A stretch of 64,000 nucleotides of DNA from assembly GCA_025736915.1 (NCBI GenBank), contig CP107049.1, positions 3,162,001 to 3,226,000 on the forward strand, given 5' to 3'. Within the stretch, counting starts at the first letter, position 1. Each line of letters starts with the position of its first letter. Below the pieces are notes generated by a model. That model searched no databases. It had not been told where the DNA came from and saw nothing but the letters and a program-made list of their open reading frames with translations. Source of the DNA: Acinetobacter nosocomialis (lineage in GTDB: Bacteria; Pseudomonadota; Gammaproteobacteria; Pseudomonadales; Moraxellaceae). The position numbers and the translations under genes were made by a program. Below, piece after piece: positions 33,289 to 41,016 of the stretch.

Positions 33289-34812
33289 TTAATGTGTTTT
33301 TGACATTTGATATGTGACTTCATAATCTTTTAAATCTAGATTTTTCAAACGTTGTTTTAGCTTTTTCAATGACCACGGCCATGCGGCAAAGTTGCGACCG
33401 TTGGCATCAAGGTAATAACTCTTACATCCACCGCTATTAAATACCGTTGTTTGTAAGTGCTTTTGTACCAAGTCGTTGTGCTTTTTAATTACATCGGACT
33501 TAACGTTTAACTTGCTAATTCCTTTATTTTTAATTTTCAATAAGCCATCTACGATATAGTCGAGTTGTGCTTCTGCCAAACCAATAAACGAGTCATAAAC
33601 CAGTACGTTAGGACCTAAAATTAAAAATGCATTTGGCACATTTTCAATGTTGGTTCCTAAGTAAGCTTCTGGTGAAGTGTTTTTCCATAAATCATTTAAA
33701 CGTTGTCCTTTTTCATTAAACACACGTTTACCGATTGGTGGGTGAGATACTTCAAAACCAGTGCCCCAAATAATCACATCAACTTCGTGGCGTTCACCAT
33801 TTGCAGCAATAACAGTATTGCCTTCAACCTTCACTAAACCATGAGGAATCAGAGTCGTGTTTGGTGCTTGTAGTGCAGGGTAGTAATTGTTAGCAAACAA
33901 AATACGTTTACAGCCAATATCAAAATTAGGCGTTACATTTTTGCGTAATTCAGGGTCTGCAATTTGAAGTTTAAGTAATTGCTTGCCGAGTACATTGACT
34001 GGTTTTAGGGCAAGTGGGTTACGTAAACCAAAGTTAATTGCATTCAACGTTACCGCTACACTTTTACGCCAGCTCGCTTGAATAGACGGATATTTAGCAA
34101 TGACGGATTTACTTAATTCACCCAAGTCGGTATCTGGTTTTGGCAGCACCCAAGGAGCTGTACGTTGGAACACAAACAGCTCTTTTGCTTTAGGCTGAAT
34201 TTGTGGCACAAATTGGATGGCAGATGCACCTGTACCAATCACGGCAATGCGTTTACCAGTTAAGTCATAATCATGATTCCATTTCGCTGAATGGAACATT
34301 TCACCTGTAAATGTTTCTAAGCCTTCAAGACGTGGAATTTGAGCCTCGGTAATTGGACCTGTGGCAAAAATAACGGTTTTAGATAAATATTGACCACTAG
34401 TTGTATCAAGTACCCATAAATGGCGTGTTTCATCCCAAGCAGCATTGAGCAGTTCGTTATTAAACTCAATTTTAGACATAATGTTAAATTCGTTACTTAC
34501 ATCTTCCAAGTAACTTAAGATTTCTGGTTGGCGTGCAAATAAATGGCTCCATTTTGCACTTGGGGCAAATGAGTACGAGTAAAGAGCAGAAGGTACATCA
34601 CAGCCACAACCTGGGTAGGTATTTTCACGCCAAGTACCACCTACACGTGCTGCTTTTTCAATAATTTTGTAGTTGGTATAGCCAACTTGGTCGAGACGAA
34701 TCGCTGTTGCAATACCTGAAATGCCAGCGCCCACAATAAAAGTATCGAAAATATGCTGAGGGGAATTGACAGCTTTTTTTGCTGATGCATTTGTTTTCAT
34801 TTGAGCAGTCAT
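33289..34812 (-). CDS. Flavin-containing/Baeyer-Villiger monooxygenase, operon copy 1
   Basis: A 507-aa BVMO from ATG 34812 (AGGT upstream). The frame is open to 34893, but that would overlap the SDR gene by 59 bases and adds no family sequence. It has the FAD fold IVGAGISGIATAIRLDQVGY, the fingerprint FTGEMFHSAKW and the second fold VIGTGASAIQFVP. It is paralogous to the protein at 41017-42567, nearly identical over long stretches. Third gene of an operon with the PF10118 protein and SDR; probably oxidises a long-chain or cyclic ketone, substrate unknown. Confidence 0.87.
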   Translation of the reverse strand: MTAQMKTNASAKKAVNSPQHIFDTFIVGAGISGIATAIRLDQVGYTNYKIIEKAARVGGTWRENTYPGCGCDVPSALYSYSFAPSAKWSHLFARQPEILSYLEDVSNEFNIMSKIEFNNELLNAAWDETRHLWVLDTTSGQYLSKTVIFATGPITEAQIPRLEGLETFTGEMFHSAKWNHDYDLTGKRIAVIGTGASAIQFVPQIQPKAKELFVFQRTAPWVLPKPDTDLGELSKSVIAKYPSIQASWRKSVAVTLNAINFGLRNPLALKPVNVLGKQLLKLQIADPELRKNVTPNFDIGCKRILFANNYYPALQAPNTTLIPHGLVKVEGNTVIAANGERHEVDVIIWGTGFEVSHPPIGKRVFNEKGQRLNDLWKNTSPEAYLGTNIENVPNAFLILGPNVLVYDSFIGLAEAQLDYIVDGLLKIKNKGISKLNVKSDVIKKHNDLVQKHLQTTVFNSGGCKSYYLDANGRNFAAWPWSLKKLKQRLKNLDLKDYEVTYQMSKTH

Positions 34813-34834
34813 ATATGTACTACCTATAAATTTC

Positions 34835-35668
34835 TTATTTAAATAATTTGTAAGACGTACCAAGGAACTTGGTATACAAGCTTGGAGATGCACGTTTCAT
34901 GAGCCAGAATAACTTCGCGTCGATTTGAGGAATGGTATAAAGCTCATCCTGATCAAGACGGTTAAGGGTAAGTTTGGCGACGTCATCACTTGTGGTGAGT
35001 GCATAGTTCATAAGTGCATGGTCTGCAAGCTTCGAATAACGACCCGGAATACGACCATTTTTAATGATATTGGTGGGAACCAAAGTCGGGCACAGCACAT
35101 TGACTTTAATATTAAACTTACGCAGTTCGGCAGAAAGTGTTTCAGATAGCGCACGCACACCCGCTTTTGTTACGTTATACGCGGTCATTTCTGGAGCAGC
35201 AGTGTAAGATGCCGCCGAAGCCACATTAATAATCGCGCCGTAACCTAACTTTTTAAACTTGGGAACAAATGCATGACAACCATGAATAACCCCCCAAAGG
35301 TTAATATTCATGACCCAGTTCCAGTCTTCTAGACTGAGTTCGTCAAACTTGCCACCCAAACCCACTCCTGCATTATTAATGACAAGAGTTACAGGGTGCC
35401 CAAGTAAAATTTCAGCAGTTTCAGCTAAATGATTTACTTGTTCTGCATTACCCACATCACAACGCATAGCAAAAGCTTTTGCGCCTTCTTGTTCAAGAAG
35501 CTTTACGGTTTCTTCTGCGGCTTCTAAATTAATATCTGCACATACTACGCTGCCACCACGTTTTGCCAGTTCAATTGCAAAACTCCGACCAATTCCGCTA
35601 CCTGCACCCGTCACGACGGCATAAGCTTTTTGGCTTGGTTTAACTCTCTTTTTGCCAAATAAAATCAT
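34835..35668 (-). CDS. Short-chain dehydrogenase/reductase, operon copy 1
   Basis: A 277-aa classical SDR with VTGAGSGIGRSFAIELAKRGG, NNAGVGLGGKF, VASAASY and YNVTKAGV (Tyr-x3-Lys). It is a near twin of the SDR at 40163-40993. It lies 62 bases after the PF10118 gene and 22 bases before the BVMO start. Likely alcohol/ketone interconversion feeding the BVMO. Confidence 0.88.
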   Translation of the reverse strand: MILFGKKRVKPSQKAYAVVTGAGSGIGRSFAIELAKRGGSVVCADINLEAAEETVKLLEQEGAKAFAMRCDVGNAEQVNHLAETAEILLGHPVTLVINNAGVGLGGKFDELSLEDWNWVMNINLWGVIHGCHAFVPKFKKLGYGAIINVASAASYTAAPEMTAYNVTKAGVRALSETLSAELRKFNIKVNVLCPTLVPTNIIKNGRIPGRYSKLADHALMNYALTTSDDVAKLTLNRLDQDELYTIPQIDAKLFWLMKRASPSLYTKFLGTSYKLFK

Positions 35669-35730
35669 GATTCATCCCGAAATAGATTTAAGGAAAACCA
35701 GCCATTGAGTAGTGACTGGTTACAAGCCAA

Positions 35731-36690
35731 TTAAGACATGCGTACAGGAGGGGTAAATTCCTTCACAAAGTAAGGTGCAATTGCACCGCCTTCGCTTAGT
35801 AATTTGTTTTTGTAATATTCTAGATATTCAGTCGTATCATGATCATTTGGATGAAAGTCTGGGCGTAAGTAGTCAAGAATTTGACCAATGGTGCTACCAA
35901 ATACGCCATCTTTTGGACCAAAAATAAGTCCTACTCCTCGGCGAGCGTCTTTCCAGAATTTTCTAGTTAACATTTCCTGTGGCTTTCTTAAAACAGGAAT
36001 AAACAAGGTAGTCGCAGGGATTAGACCTAAAATAGTGAACAAAGCTAAGAAGAAGCCAGAAGCTCGTAATGGGTAGCTACCATTAAGTAATTGATAAACA
36101 TCATAGGCAATGTCTTTATGCTCAGATTCTTCAAGCATATGCCACATCCATAACGCACGACTTTTCGCATCGTCCGAATAGTAAAAGTTCTTCTCGTGCT
36201 TCATCATGTATTCAGCAAGTACAGCCGTAAAATGCTCAATACCAGCCATCATCGATAATTTCAGTGGTTGCGGGAATTTTAAAAACACATATTTGAAGAA
36301 GTTCTCGCCCAAGAAACGATATAAATCGACAGGGTACTCAACATCTTTAAGCGCATCGTTATATTCATTGTGCAATTTTGAATGGATGGCTTCTTGACCA
36401 ATGAGAGAGGTAACACGCTGTTTTAAAACTGGGTCTTGAATAAATTCGCGGTGGTGACGAGCAGTTTCAATCACCAAATCTTCACCATAGGTTAGAAATA
36501 CTGAAAGCGTAGCAAAAAAAATCGTCGCAAATTGATTGTCCATATAGAATCTGACATCAATTTCCTTTCCATCAAAACCAATATTTAAATGACGGATTGG
36601 GATAGATTTTTTACTGGCAAAATCTGGTAACTCGATTTCACGGTAAAATTTAATTTTGTTTAGTGATTTTTTAACTGTGGTCGAGATCAT
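35731..36690 (-). CDS. PF10118 family protein (annotated metal-dependent hydrolase), copy 1
   Basis: A 319-aa helical protein of the family usually called predicted metal-dependent hydrolase. The sequence instead shows two E-x-x-H motifs, Glu100-x-x-His103 (GQEAIHSKLHN) and Glu188-x-x-His191 (LEESEHKDIAYD), together with candidate bridging Glu70/75 and Glu152/160. That layout is expected for a carboxylate-bridged di-iron four-helix bundle. First gene of the PF10118-SDR-BVMO operon, divergent from a TetR gene. Paralogue at 39135-40097; the two differ mainly in the first 30 residues. AAGG precedes the ATG. Confidence 0.8.
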   Translation of the reverse strand: MISTTVKKSLNKIKFYREIELPDFASKKSIPIRHLNIGFDGKEIDVRFYMDNQFATIFFATLSVFLTYGEDLVIETARHHREFIQDPVLKQRVTSLIGQEAIHSKLHNEYNDALKDVEYPVDLYRFLGENFFKYVFLKFPQPLKLSMMAGIEHFTAVLAEYMMKHEKNFYYSDDAKSRALWMWHMLEESEHKDIAYDVYQLLNGSYPLRASGFFLALFTILGLIPATTLFIPVLRKPQEMLTRKFWKDARRGVGLIFGPKDGVFGSTIGQILDYLRPDFHPNDHDTTEYLEYYKNKLLSEGGAIAPYFVKEFTPPVRMS

Positions 36691-36857
36691 GGCGACACCT
36701 TCAGATCAATCAGTGATAGTGCGATGTTGTCGAAAACCAAAAAGCTTTGATTTCCAACAGGGCACTGTAAATTCCATTTTCAAAAAGCAGTTTTTTCTGC
36801 TTACTGAGTACGGTGATGTTGCTCCGTTATTTGTTTGATTATTTGACTGAATAACGG

Positions 36858-36897
36858 AAAAAGAGGCGAACTTGATAAAATGAATCAACCTCTTTTT
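36858..36897. terminator. Orphan terminator-like hairpin
   Basis: AAAAAGAGG (36858-36866) pairs with CCTCTTTTT (36889-36897), with T-runs on both sides. No gene ends here, so it would act on a transcript starting within the intergenic region. Confidence 0.5.
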
Positions 36898-36907
36898 TAG
36901 ATTTTTT

Positions 36908-36935
36908 CATGTTAATCTGAGTTTATGTTCGGATT
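36908..36935 (+). repeat. Direct repeat copy A, possible TetR operator
   Basis: 28 bases, 25 identical to 37176-37203; the three changes are all T/C. It ends in TTATGTTCGGATT. A position on the promoter side of the PF10118 operon suggests a binding site for the adjacent TetR protein. Confidence 0.55.
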
Positions 36936-37175
36936 CAATTCGGGTAACTTTTCAATTTATTTAAGCTCAAACCTAATGTATAAATAAAATAAAAAATTAG
37001 TTTAAAATTTTATTAATACATTGATTTTTATTTTAATATTTTAGTTTCTTTTAAAAGTAATTGTCTAACAATAAAAGAACTCATAACTATGTTTTGCGAT
37101 ACCTCTAAAGAAATTGCGTCATGAAATTTGACAAGTATTCGGATTTTGTTTTTTTATTAGGGTAGGGCTAAATTA

Positions 37176-37203
37176 CATGCTAACCTGAGCTTATGTTCGG
37201 ATT
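37176..37203 (+). repeat. Direct repeat copy B, possible TetR operator
   Basis: Second copy of the 28-base element, ending 14 bases before the TetR start codon. A bound regulator here would block transcription or initiation of its own gene, as is usual for TetR autoregulation. Confidence 0.55.
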
Positions 37204-37217
37204 ATTTATAAGAAAAT

Positions 37218-37841
37218 ATGTCTACGCGAAAACCCCGTCAGGCACGAGCCAAAGTTACTGTTGATACTATTATTGAAGCAGGTTTTATTGCAGTAGCATT
37301 GCATGGACCAAGTGGTACTACTACACGTCATATTGCAGAAATTGCGGGGGTGAGTGTTGGGTCACTTTATGAGTATTTTAAAAATAAAGAAGAAATTTAT
37401 GATGCGATGAATCACTACTTTGTGAGTGAAATTCTCGATATGATTAAAGAGTTAACTCCTACAATTCTAGAGTTGGAGTTAGAGCCTGTTATCGAAATGA
37501 TCTTTTATACATTTAGTGATTTATTAAAGAAAAATAATGACCGTTACTTAACCGTTTTACGTTATGCAGGTGAGTTGCAATACGACAAATATATTCCAAA
37601 AATTGAACAGGCTTTAATGGAAGTCATCATGAAATATATGATGCATAATCCAAAATATTTAAAAATTAATAACTTACCTGTCATTACTTACATTTGTATT
37701 AATAGCGGTATTTTTAATGTAGCAAGACATCTTATTTTACCGAACCCATTTATTAGTTTTGATGAAATGGTGCAAGGCCTAACCACGATGATCATGAGTT
37801 ATATCAATACTGAAATGGCACGCTCGGAAGAACATTCATAG
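37218..37841 (+). CDS. TetR-family transcriptional regulator
   Basis: A 207-aa TetR protein. The N-terminal helix-turn-helix is TTRHIAEIAGVSVGSLYEYFKNKEEIYDAM, followed by an all-helical ligand domain without recognisable motif. It sits between two divergent paralogous PF10118-SDR-BVMO operons and is the natural candidate regulator for one or both. Direct repeats upstream of the gene are proposed operators. The ligand is unknown, perhaps a fatty or cyclic carbonyl compound. It shares a bidirectional terminator with the pirin gene. Confidence 0.87.
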   Translation: MSTRKPRQARAKVTVDTIIEAGFIAVALHGPSGTTTRHIAEIAGVSVGSLYEYFKNKEEIYDAMNHYFVSEILDMIKELTPTILELELEPVIEMIFYTFSDLLKKNNDRYLTVLRYAGELQYDKYIPKIEQALMEVIMKYMMHNPKYLKINNLPVITYICINSGIFNVARHLILPNPFISFDEMVQGLTTMIMSYINTEMARSEEHS

Positions 37842-37862
37842 TTTTTAATTTCAATATATAAA

Positions 37863-37894
37863 AAAACACCTGCATATATCTATGCAGGTGTTTT
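37863..37894. terminator. Bidirectional terminator TetR/pirin
   Basis: Perfect 14-bp stem AAAACACCTGCATA/TATGCAGGTGTTTT with a TATC loop between convergent genes. Confidence 0.93.
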
Positions 37895-37899
37895 GTTGA

Positions 37900-38622
37900 T
37901 TATGGCATGGTTGGAACTTCTTCCGGACGCATATCAAAAATCAGAATCTCAGCATTATCACCATTAGTAAATGATAACTTGCCTCCATCACGAATTCGCG
38001 CAGCATCACCCGTGTTAAAGGTTTTACCGTTTACATCAATACGGCCTTTTGCCACATGTAGGTAAACATAACGACCTTCAGGAATTGCAAACTCTGCTGT
38101 TTCTTCGCCGTCAAAAAGACCTGAATAAATATTAATGTCTTGTTTGATCGACAAAGTTTTTTCGCCACCTGTTGGTGAAATCATCAAATGCAATTTACCG
38201 CGTTTGTCTTGCTCGGAAATATGCAATTGTTGATAGCCCGGTGTGGTGTTCACTTCGTTTGGAACAACCCAAATTTGCAAGAAGTGCACGTTTTCTTGTG
38301 CAGAGTGGTTAAATTCACTATGAGCAACACCACGACCTGCGCTCATTAATTGAATATCACCAGGCACAATCACCGAACCCGTACCCATTGAATCTTTATG
38401 TTCTAACGCACCTTCAAGCACATAAGAAATAATTTCCATATTGCGGTGAGGGTGAGTACCAAAACCTTTCGATGGAGCAACAGTATCATCATTAATCACA
38501 AGCAAATCTGAAAAGCCTACTTGTTTCGGGTCCCAATAATTTGCAAATGAAAACGTGTGTTTTGACTGTAACCAGCCATGATGTGCTGCACCACGCTCAT
38601 GAGATAAACGCATATCAAACAT
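37900..38622 (-). CDS. Pirin-family protein (YhhW-like quercetinase)
   Basis: A 240-aa bicupin. The N-terminal cupin carries metal ligands His57 and His59 (GTHPHRNMEI), His101 and Glu103 (VAHSEF), at the same numbers as in E. coli YhhW, which can open the ring of quercetin. Whether it degrades flavonoids here or acts as a redox sensor is open, but with plant-phenol pathways nearby a flavonoid role is plausible. Monocistronic, between TetR and the long intergenic region. Confidence 0.87.
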   Translation of the reverse strand: MFDMRLSHERGAAHHGWLQSKHTFSFANYWDPKQVGFSDLLVINDDTVAPSKGFGTHPHRNMEIISYVLEGALEHKDSMGTGSVIVPGDIQLMSAGRGVAHSEFNHSAQENVHFLQIWVVPNEVNTTPGYQQLHISEQDKRGKLHLMISPTGGEKTLSIKQDINIYSGLFDGEETAEFAIPEGRYVYLHVAKGRIDVNGKTFNTGDAARIRDGGKLSFTNGDNAEILIFDMRPEEVPTMP

Positions 38623-39134
38623 GATTTATTATCCTCATTCAATTTTTTTCTCTGAATGCAGTTTATCGTTTTCATTTATGCAATGAAGCTCTAAAAACAG
38701 AAAGCTTGGTGTGATTTTTGGAACGCTGAAGTATTAAAATGATATACTATCAAAAACAGGCATAATGTTTCATTTATTATCTTTTTAAGCCATCTTTTTG
38801 TCATTTTAGGACAAGTGTCCTTTATTTAAATTATTATGAATAATATTAGCTTATATAAGTTGTTTGAAATAATCAAAAAACATTTAAATTGGCAAAAAGT
38901 TTCAAAGTGGGTTGGCTTTTTTTGTCCTTGTTCGAGTAATGCATCAAGCGCACTATTTAACCTGATTTGGTGAATTTAACCTCACTTAAGTTCATAAAAC
39001 ATGGCAAGGCAGATGTATTCGAGCAAATTTTTGTTCTAGAGCAGTTAAAGATTGCAAGAAATAATTTAAAGACAACTTTACCTGTTTGATTCGACGCTGC
39101 CTTGTATTTAACAAATTTTATAGGGTGTCAAAAA
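38623..39134. other. Intergenic region upstream of PF10118 copy 2
   Basis: About 510 AT-rich bases without a credible gene. The only clear structure is a 14-bp palindrome AGGACA-AG-TGTCCT at 38808-38821. The 28-bp repeat found upstream of copy 1 is not present here. Confidence 0.55.
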
Positions 39135-40097
39135 ATGGTCGCTCAAGCTATCCGAAATATTATTTCTCCTAAATCAGTTATGGCTCAGTATCAAAAGATA
39201 GATTTTTCAAATAAAGGATCTATCCCAATCCGCCATCTAAATATCGGATTTGATGGCAAAGAAATTGATATCGAGTTTTACGTCAACAATCAGTTTGCAA
39301 CTTTGTTCTTTGCAACGCTTTCGGTTTTTTTGACTTATGGTGAAGATCTTGTCATCGAAACTGCTCGCCACCACCGTGAATTTATTCAAGACCCAGTTTT
39401 AAAACAGCGTGTTACTTCACTTATTGGTCAAGAGGCCATCCATTCAAAATTGCATAATGAATTCAATGATGCAATTAAAGAGCTGGAATATCCGGTCGAT
39501 TTGTACCGTTTCTTAGGTGAAAACTTCTTTAAATATGTGTTTTTAAAATTCCCACAGCCATTAAAGCTTTCACTTATGGCAGGCATTGAGCACTTTACGG
39601 CAGTTCTCGCTGAATACATGATGAAGCATGAAAAGAACTTTTATTATACCGACGATGCGAAAAGCCGAGCATTATGGATGTGGCATATGCTTGAAGAGTC
39701 TGAGCACAAAGATATTGCTTATGATGTCTATCAGGTTTTGAACGGTAACTATCCATTGCGTGCAACCGGTTTTCTAATGGCTTTCATTACCATTTTAGGG
39801 CTTATTCCAACCGCAACATTATTTGTGCCTGTACTGCGTAAGCCACAAGAAATGCTAACCAGAAAATTCTGGAAAGATGCACGTCGTGGCGTCAACTTAA
39901 TTTTTAGTCCAAAAGATGGCGTATTCGGTAGTACCGTTGGCCAGATTCTGGATTATTTACGTCCAAGCTTTCATCCAAATGATCATGACACAACTCAATA
40001 CCTTGAGTACTACAAAAAGAAATTACTTAACGAGGGCGGTGCAATTGCACCTTACTTTGTGAAGGAATTTACTCCACCAGTTCGTGCAGTTTCATAA
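39135..40097 (+). CDS. PF10118 family protein (annotated metal-dependent hydrolase), copy 2
   Basis: A 320-aa protein from ATG 39135, with AGGG 9 bases upstream; a TTG at 39102 in the same frame is less likely. It has the same E-x-x-H pairs (GQEAIHSKLHN, LEESEHKDIAYD) as copy 1 at 35731-36690. Most of the C-terminal two thirds is identical, for example around RKPQEMLTRKFWKDARRGV. First gene of the second operon. Proposed di-iron enzyme rather than a hydrolase, by the same argument. Confidence 0.8.
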   Translation: MVAQAIRNIISPKSVMAQYQKIDFSNKGSIPIRHLNIGFDGKEIDIEFYVNNQFATLFFATLSVFLTYGEDLVIETARHHREFIQDPVLKQRVTSLIGQEAIHSKLHNEFNDAIKELEYPVDLYRFLGENFFKYVFLKFPQPLKLSLMAGIEHFTAVLAEYMMKHEKNFYYTDDAKSRALWMWHMLEESEHKDIAYDVYQVLNGNYPLRATGFLMAFITILGLIPTATLFVPVLRKPQEMLTRKFWKDARRGVNLIFSPKDGVFGSTVGQILDYLRPSFHPNDHDTTQYLEYYKKKLLNEGGAIAPYFVKEFTPPVRAVS

Positions 40098-40108
40098 GGC
40101 TGTTGGTC

Positions 40109-40136
40109 ACGGCAGTAATACCCAAATTACTGTCGT
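40109..40136 (+). other. Intercistronic hairpin in operon copy 2
   Basis: ACGGCAGTAAT pairs with ATTACTGTCGT (one G-T pair, 6-nt loop) between the PF10118 and SDR genes, without a T-run. A shorter AACCAG/CTGGTT hairpin sits at the corresponding place in copy 1 (35696-35721). This suggests a shared arrangement that sets different expression of the first gene. Confidence 0.45.
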
Positions 40137-40162
40137 CTCCCTAAAATTTTTTAGGATTTACT

Positions 40163-40993
40163 ATGATTCTATTTGGTAAGAAAGACCAGCCTAGCCGAAA
40201 CGCATATGCTGTTGTGACAGGGGCAGGTAGTGGAATTGGCCGTAGCTTTGCACTTGAATTGGCAAAACGCGGTGGCAACGTGGTATGTGCAGATATTAAT
40301 TTAGAAGCTGCTGAAGAAACCGTAAAGTTAGTTGAACAGCTTGGACAAAAAGCTTTTGCAGTCAAGTGCGATGTTGGACAAGCAGAACAAGTACAGGTTT
40401 TGGCTGATCAAGCAGAGCAATTATTAGAGCATCCGGTAACACTGATTATTAATAATGCTGGCGTAGGTCTAGGCGGCAAATTTGATGAAATGAGCTTGGA
40501 AGACTGGAAGTGGTGTATGCACGTAAACCTATGGGGTGTTATTCATGGTTGTCATACATTTGTGCCAAAGCTCAAAAAATTAGGTTACGGCGCAATTATT
40601 AATGTGGCTTCTGCCGCGTCTTATACTGCAGCACCAGAAATGAGTGTCTATAACGTAACGAAAGCGGGTGTATTGGCATTATCAGAAACCCTTTCAGCTG
40701 AGCTTCGCAAATTCAATATTAAAGTGAATGTGCTGTGCCCGACTTTGGTTCCGACCAATATCATTAAAAATGGTCGTATTCCAGGGCGCTATTCAAAACT
40801 TGCAGATCATGCACTCATGAATTATGCCATGACCACCAGTGATGCAGTTGCAACATTAACATTGAACCGATTAGATCGAGGGCAGCTCTATACCACGCCA
40901 CAGATCGACGCCAAATTATTCTGGCTTATGAAAAGAACATCACCAACGCTATATGCAAAGTTCCTTGGGCTTTCGTATCAGTTATTTAAATAA
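40163..40993 (+). CDS. Short-chain dehydrogenase/reductase, operon copy 2
   Basis: A 276-aa classical SDR, a near twin of the protein at 34835-35668: VTGAGSGIGRSFALELAKRGG, NNAGVGLGGKFDEMSLEDW, YNVTKAGV, and the same ending with LFWLMKR. AGGA precedes the ATG. It lies between the PF10118 and BVMO genes, same order as copy 1. Confidence 0.88.
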   Translation: MILFGKKDQPSRNAYAVVTGAGSGIGRSFALELAKRGGNVVCADINLEAAEETVKLVEQLGQKAFAVKCDVGQAEQVQVLADQAEQLLEHPVTLIINNAGVGLGGKFDEMSLEDWKWCMHVNLWGVIHGCHTFVPKLKKLGYGAIINVASAASYTAAPEMSVYNVTKAGVLALSETLSAELRKFNIKVNVLCPTLVPTNIIKNGRIPGRYSKLADHALMNYAMTTSDAVATLTLNRLDRGQLYTTPQIDAKLFWLMKRTSPTLYAKFLGLSYQLFK

Positions 40994-41016
40994 AATTTTG
41001 TATAGGCAGAAAAATT

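Larger units (their letters stand above)
36691..37217. other. Long intergenic region with repeats and an orphan hairpin
   Basis: 527 bp between the divergent PF10118 and TetR genes, no credible gene. It holds an imperfect 28-bp direct repeat (36908-36935 and 37176-37203), a third TTCGGATT at 37138, an inverted repeat CCGTTATT/AATAACGG (36824-36857) and a terminator-like hairpin at 36858-36897. TTGACA at 37128 may belong to the TetR promoter. Confidence 0.6.

Noticed and set aside
34813..34893. Longer BVMO start overlapping the SDR gene
   Set aside because: The extra 27 residues have no family similarity and would overlap the upstream gene by 59 bases; ATG 34812 has a ribosome site.
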